Below the pieces are notes generated by a model that did not search any database, was not told where the DNA came from, and was given only the letters and a program-made list of their open reading frames with translations. The translations under genes and the position numbers were made by a program. A stretch of DNA of 64,000 nt from an uncultured bacterium (GTDB lineage Bacteria; Cyanobacteriota; Vampirovibrionia; Gastranaerophilales; Gastranaerophilaceae): contig CAMPBE010000001.1 in the NCBI GenBank assembly GCA_946636615.1, positions 1 through 64,000 on the forward strand. Reading direction: 5' to 3'. Below, in pieces: positions 41,575 through 50,952 of this stretch; the first letter of the stretch is position 1, and the number at the start of each line of letters is the position of its first letter.

Positions 41575-44500
41575 TTAAAAGTAAATGATAAGATTTAGGC
41601 TCAATTCCTTGCCTTTAACGTCTTCGACAGGCGGTTTTATGGCATTTAAAGTTTCTTTAACAGATTGTAACACAATATTGTCAATTTGGCTAGAGCCACT
41701 GCTTGAAATTATTTTTACAGATTGTATGGAACCGTCTTTCCCAAATACAATACCGGTCTTTACGCTGTCTGCATATGCGTATTCTGTTGCTAATAATAAA
41801 TCTGTAGATAATGTTAATTTTATGCTTCTTCCTGTTGTTCTTAGGTAATTTTGCATTCTTGTGCTATATGATATATTATCAGGAACATCCCACACCAACT
41901 TACTTACTGACATATATGCGGTAGATATAGGTTTTTGTGTCAAATTACTTTTTAGCTCCTTAACAACTTGTTTTTTTGTTGTTTCTTTTGTCTGTTTTAC
42001 ATCAGGAGCGTTTGTTTTTAGTACATTTTCAATATTGTTATTATCTTCTGTTATTTTATCAGTTTTTGCATTATCGGAATTTTGGGATTTATCTGATGTT
42101 ACGGGTTTATCAGTGTTATTTGAAATTTTGTTATCTGTCAATGCGGAAGACGAATTATTTGGCAATGGTTCGAAATCTGCAACGTTGTTGTCTTTCGGTT
42201 TAATAAAATAGAAAGCTGAAGCAGCAGCTATAAGTCCAACCATAACCGCAGCTAAAATAAGTATTTTGCCGCCGGATTGTTGTTTTTGTTGGTTCATAAT
42301 AGGTGCTCCCACAACTGCAGGGTCAGGCTCTATATCTTCAAGTTCTTCTATATCGCCGAAAGATTGAGTAGCATCTTGAGCTGATTCTTCAGATTCTGTG
42401 TACAATACATCTAAATTTTCGCCTTCAGCTTCAGACTCCTCAGATGGTGTTGTGTTTTCTGTATCTAACAGTTCTTCAACGAAATCTTGAGGTTCAGATG
42501 TATTAACATCTGTCGTATCAGCTTCTGCTACTTCAGTTTTGTCGGTTGTAGAAGGCTCGATACCATCTGGGATTACATTTTCAATGACGGAATTTTCTTG
42601 TAAAACTTCAGATTCCAAATGGCTATCGTCAGTTTCGTTTATAAAATTATTTGTTGTTGTCTGAACTGTATTATCGTTTTTTTTATTTTGCAATACAAGA
42701 TCTTCTAAATCAGATGTTTCAACGTCAGTTGTCGATAATGTATCAAGCAAATCTGTTCCTTCTATGTTGTCTTCCTGTTTTATTGGTTCTACAGGTGTAT
42801 CAGACAAAGCTGCTTTATCTATAATGTCATCAACTTGAGATAATAGGTCTTCGTTAACTGATTGTTCTAATTTTATATCATTTGGGGGAATAATATCTAT
42901 TCCATCTATTAAAATATTATCATCATCTTCTTCTGAAAGATTTCCTAAAAGATTTTTGCCAAAACTTTCGGAAGAATTTTCTTCAGAATCTATTATTAAA
43001 TCTTCAGTATTGCTATCATCTACATCTAAACCAAAAGCTCCAATTATATCTCCGCCGACATGCGAATCATCTATATCATCTAATGAGATGCTATCATCTA
43101 ATCTTGAATCAGGTTTTTCTTCAGGGAATGTATCCATATAAGAGCTTTCATCATCAAGATCTAATTGAAAATCTTCTTCTTTATCTTCAGGAATATCAGG
43201 AATATCTATTGTTTCTAATGAAATCGCATCTTCAGGTAATGTATTATTTTCAACAACATTTGTATCTACGTCAACATCATTAAGCGCAACTGCGTCTTCC
43301 AGGATATTACCTTGCAATTCTGATATGTCGAAGTTATTATCCAAAATTTCATTTTCATTTGGTAAATCAAACTTTTCGATTGGTTCAACCTTAACTTCTT
43401 CAACAGTTTCATTAATGCTGACATTATCTACAGAGATTGCATCTTCAGGTAATGTATTATTTTCAACAACATTTGTATCTATGTTAACATCATTAAGTGC
43501 AACAGCATCCTCCATAATATTACCTTGCAATTCTGATATGTCGAAATTGCTATCCGAAATTTCATTTTCATTCGGTAAATCAATTGTTTCATTCTGTTCT
43601 ATATTATTATCATTATTAATATCATTAATAACATCTTCAGCATTGTCAGATGCTAAATCAACTAAATCTTCAGCCATATCAGAAGCTTTTTCGATTATTT
43701 CTTGAGCATTAGCAGATGTTGTTTCAACAATATCATCAATTATAGGCTCTGCTCCTGCAGCCATTCCTGCAGATGCCGTAGCAAGCCCTGCAGCAGTAAT
43801 TGTTGTACCTGCATCTGCATCTGAATTTAACAAGTCTAAAGAATCAGTGTTTTCAATCTCATTTGTTTCTTGTTCTTCTGCTGGTTCAACTAAAATGCTA
43901 TCAAGGTTATCCAAATTTATATCTTCATTAAATCCGTTTTGTGCATCTGTGTTTTCAATAATTTCTGTTATATCTGATGCTTCAGGATTGATATTTTCTT
44001 GTGTTAATATATCGAGGGTTTCATTATCTGTATCAGTTAAATCTGTTGCAGAATTTTCATTAAAGGATTCAAACTCATCAACAGGTGTAATATCCTGCGC
44101 AATATTGTGCTTATCAACAGATGGATCGGTCATTGCCTTGTATGACAATATTTCAAATGTTTCGTATTCAATAAATTTTTCTCTTAATTCAGAATTATTT
44201 GTTAATTGTTCTAACAAATATTTTTTATTATTTTCCGATATGTCATCGTCAATCATAGAAATAATAAGATCTTCACATTTTTCTATAACTTCTGAAGATA
44301 AACTTGTATCTTTTCCGGATTTATTAGATTCAATGTATTTTGCTAAATCCAATGCCGGACTTAATTTTTCTTTTTCAATAAAATAATATTCATCATTGGC
44401 ATTATTTTTATTTATCAGTTTTGGTTCAAAAAAGCCCAGAAATGCAACATGTGAATAATCTTTTTCAATTTTTAAAACAATATAAATGTCAGGAACAAGC

Positions 44501-44808
44501 CCGTATTCAAAATGTGACTTTGGAACAAAAATAGCATTTTCATCAAATACAACTCTTACATCAATATTAATTCCATTAAGTTTAATATCCGCAATATCAA
44601 ATTTTTCAATAATTTTCTTTATTGAATGCATATTTTTCAAATCTGATGTATCAATATTTTCAGAGTTTAAGTATTTTATACCCAATTCTGCGCCAAGAGT
44701 GTTTGTGTAAACTCTGTTCTTGATATCGTTATTAGTAAAAAAGTTTGCAGCAACGCTTGCATCGTATTTTTGTTTATCATCAATATAAATAAGAGTTTCT
44801 TGTTCCAT
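41575..44808 (-). CDS. Acidic single-pass membrane protein: DUF1822-like N-terminus, putative anti-sigma segment, TonB-like C-terminus
   Basis: ENAIFVPKSHFEYGLVPDIYIVLKI...FLGFFEP; DLIISMIDDDISENNKKYLLEQLTNNSELREKFIEYE; TM GGKILILAAVMVGLIAAASAFYF; TonB-like end. Confidence 0.65.
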   Translation of the reverse strand: MEQETLIYIDDKQKYDASVAANFFTNNDIKNRVYTNTLGAELGIKYLNSENIDTSDLKNMHSIKKIIEKFDIADIKLNGINIDVRVVFDENAIFVPKSHFEYGLVPDIYIVLKIEKDYSHVAFLGFFEPKLINKNNANDEYYFIEKEKLSPALDLAKYIESNKSGKDTSLSSEVIEKCEDLIISMIDDDISENNKKYLLEQLTNNSELREKFIEYETFEILSYKAMTDPSVDKHNIAQDITPVDEFESFNENSATDLTDTDNETLDILTQENINPEASDITEIIENTDAQNGFNEDINLDNLDSILVEPAEEQETNEIENTDSLDLLNSDADAGTTITAAGLATASAGMAAGAEPIIDDIVETTSANAQEIIEKASDMAEDLVDLASDNAEDVINDINNDNNIEQNETIDLPNENEISDSNFDISELQGNIMEDAVALNDVNIDTNVVENNTLPEDAISVDNVSINETVEEVKVEPIEKFDLPNENEILDNNFDISELQGNILEDAVALNDVDVDTNVVENNTLPEDAISLETIDIPDIPEDKEEDFQLDLDDESSYMDTFPEEKPDSRLDDSISLDDIDDSHVGGDIIGAFGLDVDDSNTEDLIIDSEENSSESFGKNLLGNLSEEDDDNILIDGIDIIPPNDIKLEQSVNEDLLSQVDDIIDKAALSDTPVEPIKQEDNIEGTDLLDTLSTTDVETSDLEDLVLQNKKNDNTVQTTTNNFINETDDSHLESEVLQENSVIENVIPDGIEPSTTDKTEVAEADTTDVNTSEPQDFVEELLDTENTTPSEESEAEGENLDVLYTESEESAQDATQSFGDIEELEDIEPDPAVVGAPIMNQQKQQSGGKILILAAVMVGLIAAASAFYFIKPKDNNVADFEPLPNNSSSALTDNKISNNTDKPVTSDKSQNSDNAKTDKITEDNNNIENVLKTNAPDVKQTKETTKKQVVKELKSNLTQKPISTAYMSVSKLVWDVPDNISYSTRMQNYLRTTGRSIKLTLSTDLLLATEYAYADSVKTGIVFGKDGSIQSVKIISSSGSSQIDNIVLQSVKETLNAIKPPVEDVKGKELSLNLIIYF
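43222..43583 (-). repeat. Two copies of a ~150-bp internal coding repeat (210-bp period)
   Basis: Encodes DLPNENEI(S/L)D(S/N)NFDISELQGNI(M/L)EDAVALNDV(N/D)(I/V)DTNVVENNTLPEDAIS twice. Confidence 0.9.
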
Positions 44809-44965
44809 AATTTTATCCCTCCAATTAATATGATTACAGATGATAAAAAATTATTCCAAAAATATTGTAAATTTTTGTAACAATTATTGAAAACCTTACA
44901 ATTTTCCGTCAAAATAATTCTATCAGTCGTTTTTTATATTTAGTGTGTTAAAAGGAGGTAATTCC

Positions 44966-45412
44966 ATGATAGATGCTGTTTCTAATGTTAATTTTCGCGG
45001 AGATGTTGCAGGTTCTAATGATATAATTAATGCACCAAGCAAGTTTTCTGTGCAAGCTCCTATCTCAGATACTCCTGCAGATTCTTTTGAAAAAGCTGGA
45101 ACTGAAGAAAGTAAAAAATCAGGTAACGGATTGGCTGTTGCAATTGGTGCCGCAATCGCCGCAATAGCAATATTTGCAGGATTAGGTTACGCCGTAAAAA
45201 ATGGTAAATTAGAAAAAGTAGATTTAGATAAAACTGAAGGTTTCTTCAACAAAGCATGGGCAAGAGTTAAAAATGCCGGTGTATATATTGGAGAAAAAGC
45301 AAACAGTTGCTACGAAACTGTTGCAGGTTGGTGCGGCAAAGAAGTTAAAGATGCAAAAGATGCAAAGGCTACAACTGAGGCTGCAACTGAAGCGGCTGCT
45401 GAAACAAAATAA
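44966..45412 (+). CDS. Hypothetical TM protein with N-terminal VNFRG motif
   Basis: AGGAGG RBS upstream of MIDAVSNVNFRG; Ala-rich TM segment. Confidence 0.65.
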   Translation: MIDAVSNVNFRGDVAGSNDIINAPSKFSVQAPISDTPADSFEKAGTEESKKSGNGLAVAIGAAIAAIAIFAGLGYAVKNGKLEKVDLDKTEGFFNKAWARVKNAGVYIGEKANSCYETVAGWCGKEVKDAKDAKATTEAATEAAAETK

Positions 45413-45438
45413 AATTAGGAACAGAAATTTATATATTT

Positions 45439-45466
45439 TAAAAGAGCTCCCTGAAAGGAGCTCTTT
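45439..45466. terminator. Bidirectional terminator
   Basis: aaagagctcc-ctgaaa-ggagctcttt. Confidence 0.85.
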
Positions 45467-45472
45467 ATATTT

Positions 45473-47299
45473 TTAAACCGTAACTTCTTCTTGTTTTTTA
45501 AATTGCATTTCATAAAGTGTTTTATATTCGCCGTTAGGAATTGCCATTAACTCATCGTGTGTCCCTAATTCAACAAGTTCACCTTCATTAATTACAGCAA
45601 TTCTGTTTGCATTTTTAATTGTTGATAATCTGTGAGCGATAATAAATACGGTTCTATTTTGCATCAGGTTATCCATTGCTTTTTGAACAATTGCTTCAGA
45701 TTCGTTGTCTAGTGCGGATGTCGCTTCGTCCAAAATTACAATTGGCGCATTTCTTAGCATTGCTCTTGCAATTGCGACACGTTGTCTTTGTCCGCCTGAT
45801 AGAGTAAGACCTCTTTCCCCTAACATAGTTTCAAGTCCATCCGGAACTTCTTTGATCATATCTTGCAAGTGTGCAGAAATAATTGCCTGCTGTAATTCTT
45901 CTTCACTTGCGTTTGGATTACCCATCATTATGTTTTCTCTGATCGTGCCGGAATATAAGAAATTATCTTGGAAAACCATTGATATATTTTTTCTCAAAGA
46001 TTTTATAGTATATTCACGAATATCAACATCATCAAATTTTATATGACCAGATTTTATATCATAAAATCTTGGTATAAGATTTACAAGTGTTGATTTTCCA
46101 CCGCCTGAATTTCCGACTATTGCAAGAGTTTCATTTTTACTAACTGTTAAATTTAAATTTTTTAATACAGGATGATCCGGAATATATTCAAAATTAACGT
46201 CTTCAAATTTAATAGAATCTTCCAAACCTTTTAATTCTTTTGCGTTTGGTAAATCTTTAATTTCAGGTTCTAAATCAAACAGTTCAAACACACGTCCCAT
46301 AGCTACAAACAAGTTTTGAATACTTGTAAGTGTGTTGCCTAAAGTTTTTACGGGTTTATATAAAAGTAATAATGATGTTACAAATGATGCAAAAGAACCT
46401 GCTGTCATCTGTCCTGAATTAATTAAATATGTACCAAATCCCAGAACGGTTGCAATACCGATTGATGCTATTAAATACATAATCGGTGACATCCAGCCTG
46501 CTCTTTTATACAATGACATATTGACTCTGAAAGAGTCCCAAGTCTGTTCTCTAAAATACTTATTTTGTCTGTCTTGCAATTCATATGCAGCCATGACTTT
46601 GTTACCGTTGTATGTTTCATTAATATTGGTTGTAATGTTACCTCCAATAACCATGTTTTTGTTTGAGGCAGCTTTAATTCTTTTTCTGATTAAAGCGACA
46701 GGTACAAATGCTACACATAATACAACAACACCAATTATGGCAAGTTTCCAAGAGCTGTATAACATTACAGCAATTAGTCCTAAAGCTCCAAATAAACTTG
46801 TTGTAATTGATTTTATCTGATCAACAATTCCTGCAGATGCTGTTTGAGGGTCACCCATGTACCTAGAAATTATGATACCTGAAGAATTTTCGTCAAAAAA
46901 TTGAGGATGCATATGGATTAACCTGTCAAATAAATCAAATTTAACATCATTTGTAATTCTTTGAGATGTCCAAGTTGATAAATAGCCGTTTAAGTATCTG
47001 AGTAATCCCTGAAAACCTGCGAATAAAACAACACCAAATGGAATTATAAATGACATTTGTATACTTGTAATTGTGAAGTTGTGATTCAATATAGAAAATT
47101 CAAGAACTTTTTCTCCAATTACGTAATCCATATATGGTTTTAAAGCAAATGCAGTAACACCATCCAACAATCCCAATGGAATAGCTACTAAAAATCCTAA
47201 TAAAATTCTAAACCAATAAGGTTTTATATATGGCCAAATTCTTGATAGTAACCAACCATATTTAAAAGAATTTTGTGCCGTTGTTGCGTTTAATTTCAC
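45473..47299 (-). CDS. ABC exporter (MsbA-like), fused TM and ATPase domains
   Basis: GNSGGGKSTLVNL, LSGGQRQRVAIARA, VILDEATSALD, six-TM N-terminal domain. Confidence 0.93.
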   Translation of the reverse strand: MKLNATTAQNSFKYGWLLSRIWPYIKPYWFRILLGFLVAIPLGLLDGVTAFALKPYMDYVIGEKVLEFSILNHNFTITSIQMSFIIPFGVVLFAGFQGLLRYLNGYLSTWTSQRITNDVKFDLFDRLIHMHPQFFDENSSGIIISRYMGDPQTASAGIVDQIKSITTSLFGALGLIAVMLYSSWKLAIIGVVVLCVAFVPVALIRKRIKAASNKNMVIGGNITTNINETYNGNKVMAAYELQDRQNKYFREQTWDSFRVNMSLYKRAGWMSPIMYLIASIGIATVLGFGTYLINSGQMTAGSFASFVTSLLLLYKPVKTLGNTLTSIQNLFVAMGRVFELFDLEPEIKDLPNAKELKGLEDSIKFEDVNFEYIPDHPVLKNLNLTVSKNETLAIVGNSGGGKSTLVNLIPRFYDIKSGHIKFDDVDIREYTIKSLRKNISMVFQDNFLYSGTIRENIMMGNPNASEEELQQAIISAHLQDMIKEVPDGLETMLGERGLTLSGGQRQRVAIARAMLRNAPIVILDEATSALDNESEAIVQKAMDNLMQNRTVFIIAHRLSTIKNANRIAVINEGELVELGTHDELMAIPNGEYKTLYEMQFKKQEEVTV

Positions 47300-47375
47300 T
47301 TTTTATCTCCATTTAAATAATACATGCAACATAATAGCTAAAAAAAAACGTATAGTAAAGCAAAGCAATTAAAGT

Positions 47376-47415
47376 AAAAAAAATGACCTTGTTGTATAAA
47401 CCAAGGTCTTTTTCT
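47376..47415 (-). terminator. Terminator downstream of the 440-aa ORF
   Basis: gaccttg-ttgtataaac-caaggtcttttt. Confidence 0.7.
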
Positions 47416-47470
47416 TTCACTAACCTACTTTTTTACTTTTACCAATTATGAGGAATCACTAAATAATCTT

Positions 47471-48793
47471 TTATGCTTTCGTATCAACCTTTCTGACCAA
47501 TGCTTTTTCAGGGTCGATATTGTATTCTTCAAGTTGAGCTATAATATTTTCAAAAGAGCTGCCCTTGAATGGTGTATAACCAGGGATGGTAACTTCATAT
47601 TCTTTAAATTCGCCGTTATCATCTGTTATAACTTTGAAACCGGCAACCAATTCAGGAAGTTTATCTCCTAAGTCATAAGCTTTTCTTAATGCATTTTGAA
47701 ATTCTTGTTTCTTTTGAGCTTCAACTTCAGGTCTTCTTTTATCAGCTTCTTTTTTATTGTCAGTTTTAGTTGTTGAATCGATGTCTTTTTGTACGCTTTC
47801 TGCAAGTTTTTCTGTTTGTTTTGTGTATATAGCTGCAGCAATTGCTTTCAAAGCGTTGTCTACTGCTTCTTCATCAACGCAAGTATCATCTAATTCATCA
47901 AATGCAACTGTGAATTGACCTGCCAAATCATTATAGATACCTAATTCTTTAGCTTTTTCTCTTAAGCATATTGTCATATTCCAAAGAATATCCATATTGT
48001 TTGCATTGCTTAAATCGTTCTTTTTGTTTTGATCTTTTCCGTGCAAACTTGGATTCCAACCGTGTTCACCATCGAATAAAGCTTTAATTATGCTTTTTCC
48101 TTTAGCTGAACCGAATTGTTCTTCCCAATAAACTATTATATTTGCAATATTATCTTTATTTATTTTTTTAGCGGCTTCTCTTAATTTTGGATAATCTATA
48201 TCATTATCGGGGTTGTACCATTGGCTGTATCCTTCAGTTGCTTGGTATATGCCGTTGATAATGTCTAAAGCTTCTGTCTTTTCTTTTTCCTGTTTTTCTT
48301 TAGCTTTTTCAGCAGCTTCTTCACTTACTTCAGCGCTTCCTTCGTCAGAGTCTGAAGCACCACCGGTAGCTCCTGTACCTGTTGATTCATCGGCGCTGCC
48401 TGTGTGACCTTGAATCAATTCTTGAGCTTCTGCCATCGCATTTTGTATAGCAATTCCTACAGCTTTTTCAACTTGTTCCATTTGATCAGGTGTAGGCAAA
48501 TTAGCTAAACCTGCCTGAACTTGTTGACCCAATTTTTGTAATGATTCTATTTGAGCTTGAATTTTTCTTTTTTCATCTGCTGTTAAATTTGGATTTTGTA
48601 AAGCTTGTGTTAATTGACTAATAGCTCCTACAATAGTTTGTAATAAACTTTGTACTCTTTGGGTCATACCCATTGTGTAGCCATAATTATAGCCTGTGTT
48701 TGCAGCAATTGCTGTGTTGCAATTTGACATATAAGGTGTGTATTGCATTCCACAGCCATTCATATAGAAATTGTTTCCAATTGCGCTAAACAT
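47471..48793 (-). CDS. Hypothetical 440-aa protein with Gly/Asn/Tyr/Cys-rich N-terminus
   Basis: Long ORF with terminator; N-terminus MFSAIGNNFYMNGCGMQYTPYMSNC. Confidence 0.65.
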   Translation of the reverse strand: MFSAIGNNFYMNGCGMQYTPYMSNCNTAIAANTGYNYGYTMGMTQRVQSLLQTIVGAISQLTQALQNPNLTADEKRKIQAQIESLQKLGQQVQAGLANLPTPDQMEQVEKAVGIAIQNAMAEAQELIQGHTGSADESTGTGATGGASDSDEGSAEVSEEAAEKAKEKQEKEKTEALDIINGIYQATEGYSQWYNPDNDIDYPKLREAAKKINKDNIANIIVYWEEQFGSAKGKSIIKALFDGEHGWNPSLHGKDQNKKNDLSNANNMDILWNMTICLREKAKELGIYNDLAGQFTVAFDELDDTCVDEEAVDNALKAIAAAIYTKQTEKLAESVQKDIDSTTKTDNKKEADKRRPEVEAQKKQEFQNALRKAYDLGDKLPELVAGFKVITDDNGEFKEYEVTIPGYTPFKGSSFENIIAQLEEYNIDPEKALVRKVDTKA

Positions 48794-48905
48794 TTTTAAC
48801 TCCTTGATATTCCCCGTACTTATATAAAGAATTTTTGTTTTAAATAATTGCCTTTTTTGTAAACATAAATTTTAACGATATGGCTAAAAACCCTCTTATA
48901 ATAGT

Positions 48906-48944
48906 AAAAACAGACTGTTTACATTTTGTAACAATCTGTTTTTT
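48906..48944 (-). terminator. Terminator downstream of the Cys-containing 102-aa ORF
   Basis: aaaaacaga..tgtt / aaca..atctgttttt imperfect stem. Confidence 0.55.
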
Positions 48945-48965
48945 ATTATTGTTTTTGTTATGATT

Positions 48966-49274
48966 TTAGGCAATAAAACAATGACCGCATCCTGCACCGC
49001 CGCTAGGTAACAGTCCCAATAGCAATGGATTTGTTTCCATCAAACAAGGATTGTTTGCCAAGAAATATGACATTGGCGGATAACCTGCGGGTAATTGTAC
49101 GTATTGATTTTGCATTCCGAAATCTCTTATAACACCACGACCGGTTCCTCGCCAAGCACATAAATTAACCGGTGGAAATGCCACGTCGTATCCAGGGACA
49201 ACGTTGTTTGTTGTTCCTGTTCCGTATATCGTTGAGCCGGTAAACATTGAATTGAAACCACCTATACAAGTCAT
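48966..49274 (-). CDS. Small Gly/Pro-rich protein ending GCGHCFIA
   Basis: ORF with flanking terminator; no recognised domain. Confidence 0.55.
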   Translation of the reverse strand: MTCIGGFNSMFTGSTIYGTGTTNNVVPGYDVAFPPVNLCAWRGTGRGVIRDFGMQNQYVQLPAGYPPMSYFLANNPCLMETNPLLLGLLPSGGAGCGHCFIA

Positions 49275-49396
49275 AATAACAAACTCCTATTTAATAACTA
49301 ACCTTACTTTTATAAAGTTTTTTTGTAGTTAAAAATTGCGTTTTTATGATTTTTTTTGTAATAAAAATGGCTGGAAATGCAATAAAAACAGTAGTG

Positions 49397-50059
49397 TTAG
49401 TTTTGTTTACAATACTTAATAAAACAATTTATAATATCAGATTTTGTAATTGAAGGATTAATTTCTTTTATGCAAGTGATTGCTGATGTGTCGACATTTT
49501 CTTGAAATACTGATTCCAATAAATCTTTATTATAGTTGTATAATATAGAACCATGTTGCAAAATATACCCATTTTTTCTAAATTGTGCCGAACCTATCAG
49601 TTTTTTGTTTTTGTAGCAAAGATCTGCTCCTGTTGAGATTAGCATGCAATAATCAATATGTCCTTTGTATTTTTTTATACCTCCAAAATCAAGCTCAATT
49701 CCTAATCCTGCGAGGCTGTTTATTAATATTTCGGATATTTTTTTATAAGATTCTGTTACATTTTCTCCGTTTTTAATTGATTTTACGGGACAAACATAGC
49801 TATAAGTTATTTCGTCATCGTGTAACAGGGCTCTGCCGCCTGTTAAGCGTCTTACTACATCTATATTATGTTTGTTTAGGATTTCTTTATTTACAAAGTT
49901 TTCTTTTTGATTTCGTCCTAAAGAAACACATGCCGGTGACCAACCGTATAAACGAAATATTGGTTCATCTGATTGGTTATTAATTGCAAAATCTAATAAA
50001 TCAGAATCTGTTTGCATATTTTCTTTACCGGTTTTTACATCATAAGGTATAAATATCAT
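49397..50059 (-). CDS. Lipoate-protein ligase / octanoyltransferase family (LplA/LipM-like)
   Basis: RLTGGRALLHDDEITYS, KKLIGSAQFRKNGYILQHGSIL. Confidence 0.85.
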   Translation of the reverse strand: MIFIPYDVKTGKENMQTDSDLLDFAINNQSDEPIFRLYGWSPACVSLGRNQKENFVNKEILNKHNIDVVRRLTGGRALLHDDEITYSYVCPVKSIKNGENVTESYKKISEILINSLAGLGIELDFGGIKKYKGHIDYCMLISTGADLCYKNKKLIGSAQFRKNGYILQHGSILYNYNKDLLESVFQENVDTSAITCIKEINPSITKSDIINCFIKYCKQN

Positions 50060-50952
50060 TACTGAGCTTCTTCTTTTTCTCGTTTGTTTAAGTCTGTTTC
50101 GAATTGTTTAAATGTTTCATTGCCGACAAATTGTTCAAGAGCAGCTCTTTTGGCAAAAAATTCTGAACGTGCACGCATTTGGTTGTCGAGTGCCGTTCTA
50201 TAATATGCGTCAGTTACTAGGACAACCTCTCGTGATAAATTTTGTGCTATATCAAAATTTCTTTTTCGATCTTTGACGATTTTGTCGAATAGCTGAAGCT
50301 TTTTTCTTGATGTCATGTAGTCGTAGTATAAATTTACTGTTCGTTGTTGTAAATCTTCGATTTTTCTGACTAAAACTATCATATCAGCATCTGTAACTTT
50401 TGTGTATTTATAGTTAAGAGCTTTTGTATCCTGTGACATTATACCCAGAACATTCCCTCCGATTAGTGAGCCTGCAGCAAGTGCGGGATTGCCCAAGCCT
50501 GCACCAACAAGTGTTGACATTCCGGCAATTGTTGTTAAAACTTTTTTTACGGATTTTTCGTTAGGTTTATCTTCATCCGGATTGGCGAGTTTGTAGAGTG
50601 CAAAATTAATTGTATCACTTTGTGATGCTGCCCCTTGCCATAATACTGATAAATCACCTACCAAATCTTGTTGTTCAATTTCGAGTTCTGCTGAAACCTC
50701 TTTAGAAATTTGTTTAATGCTCAAGTCTGCATAGGTTAAGTCGTTGATATCAAATTGTTGTACATCTTTTTTGGCGTATTCCTGATGCAACTTATTTTGG
50801 GCTTGAGCTTCCATATATTCTTGTTCCGGTTGTTCAGACAATCCTGCTCTGTATGCAGGTTTTTTAGGTGTAATTAAATCTTCCAATTCTGTTGCACCAA
50901 ATGCAGGGAGTATTAAATTTATTAAAAGGCATATCAGTATAATTTTTTTCAT
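50059..50952 (-). CDS. Secreted coiled-coil protein, paralogue A
   Basis: Signal peptide; similar to the adjacent upstream gene. Confidence 0.65.
   Translation of the reverse strand: MKKIILICLLINLILPAFGATELEDLITPKKPAYRAGLSEQPEQEYMEAQAQNKLHQEYAKKDVQQFDINDLTYADLSIKQISKEVSAELEIEQQDLVGDLSVLWQGAASQSDTINFALYKLANPDEDKPNEKSVKKVLTTIAGMSTLVGAGLGNPALAAGSLIGGNVLGIMSQDTKALNYKYTKVTDADMIVLVRKIEDLQQRTVNLYYDYMTSRKKLQLFDKIVKDRKRNFDIAQNLSREVVLVTDAYYRTALDNQMRARSEFFAKRAALEQFVGNETFKQFETDLNKREKEEAQ

Noticed and set aside
41585-44710. Several plus-strand ORFs rich in Ser/Phe/Ile
   Set aside because: They lie antisense to the 1077-aa acidic protein; a Ser/Phe-rich composition is expected from the complement of Asp/Glu/Asn codons.
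48966-49274. RiPP precursor interpretation of the GCGHC protein
   Set aside because: No radical SAM maturase, cyclodehydratase, lanthipeptide synthetase or dedicated peptidase is adjacent; composition alone is insufficient.
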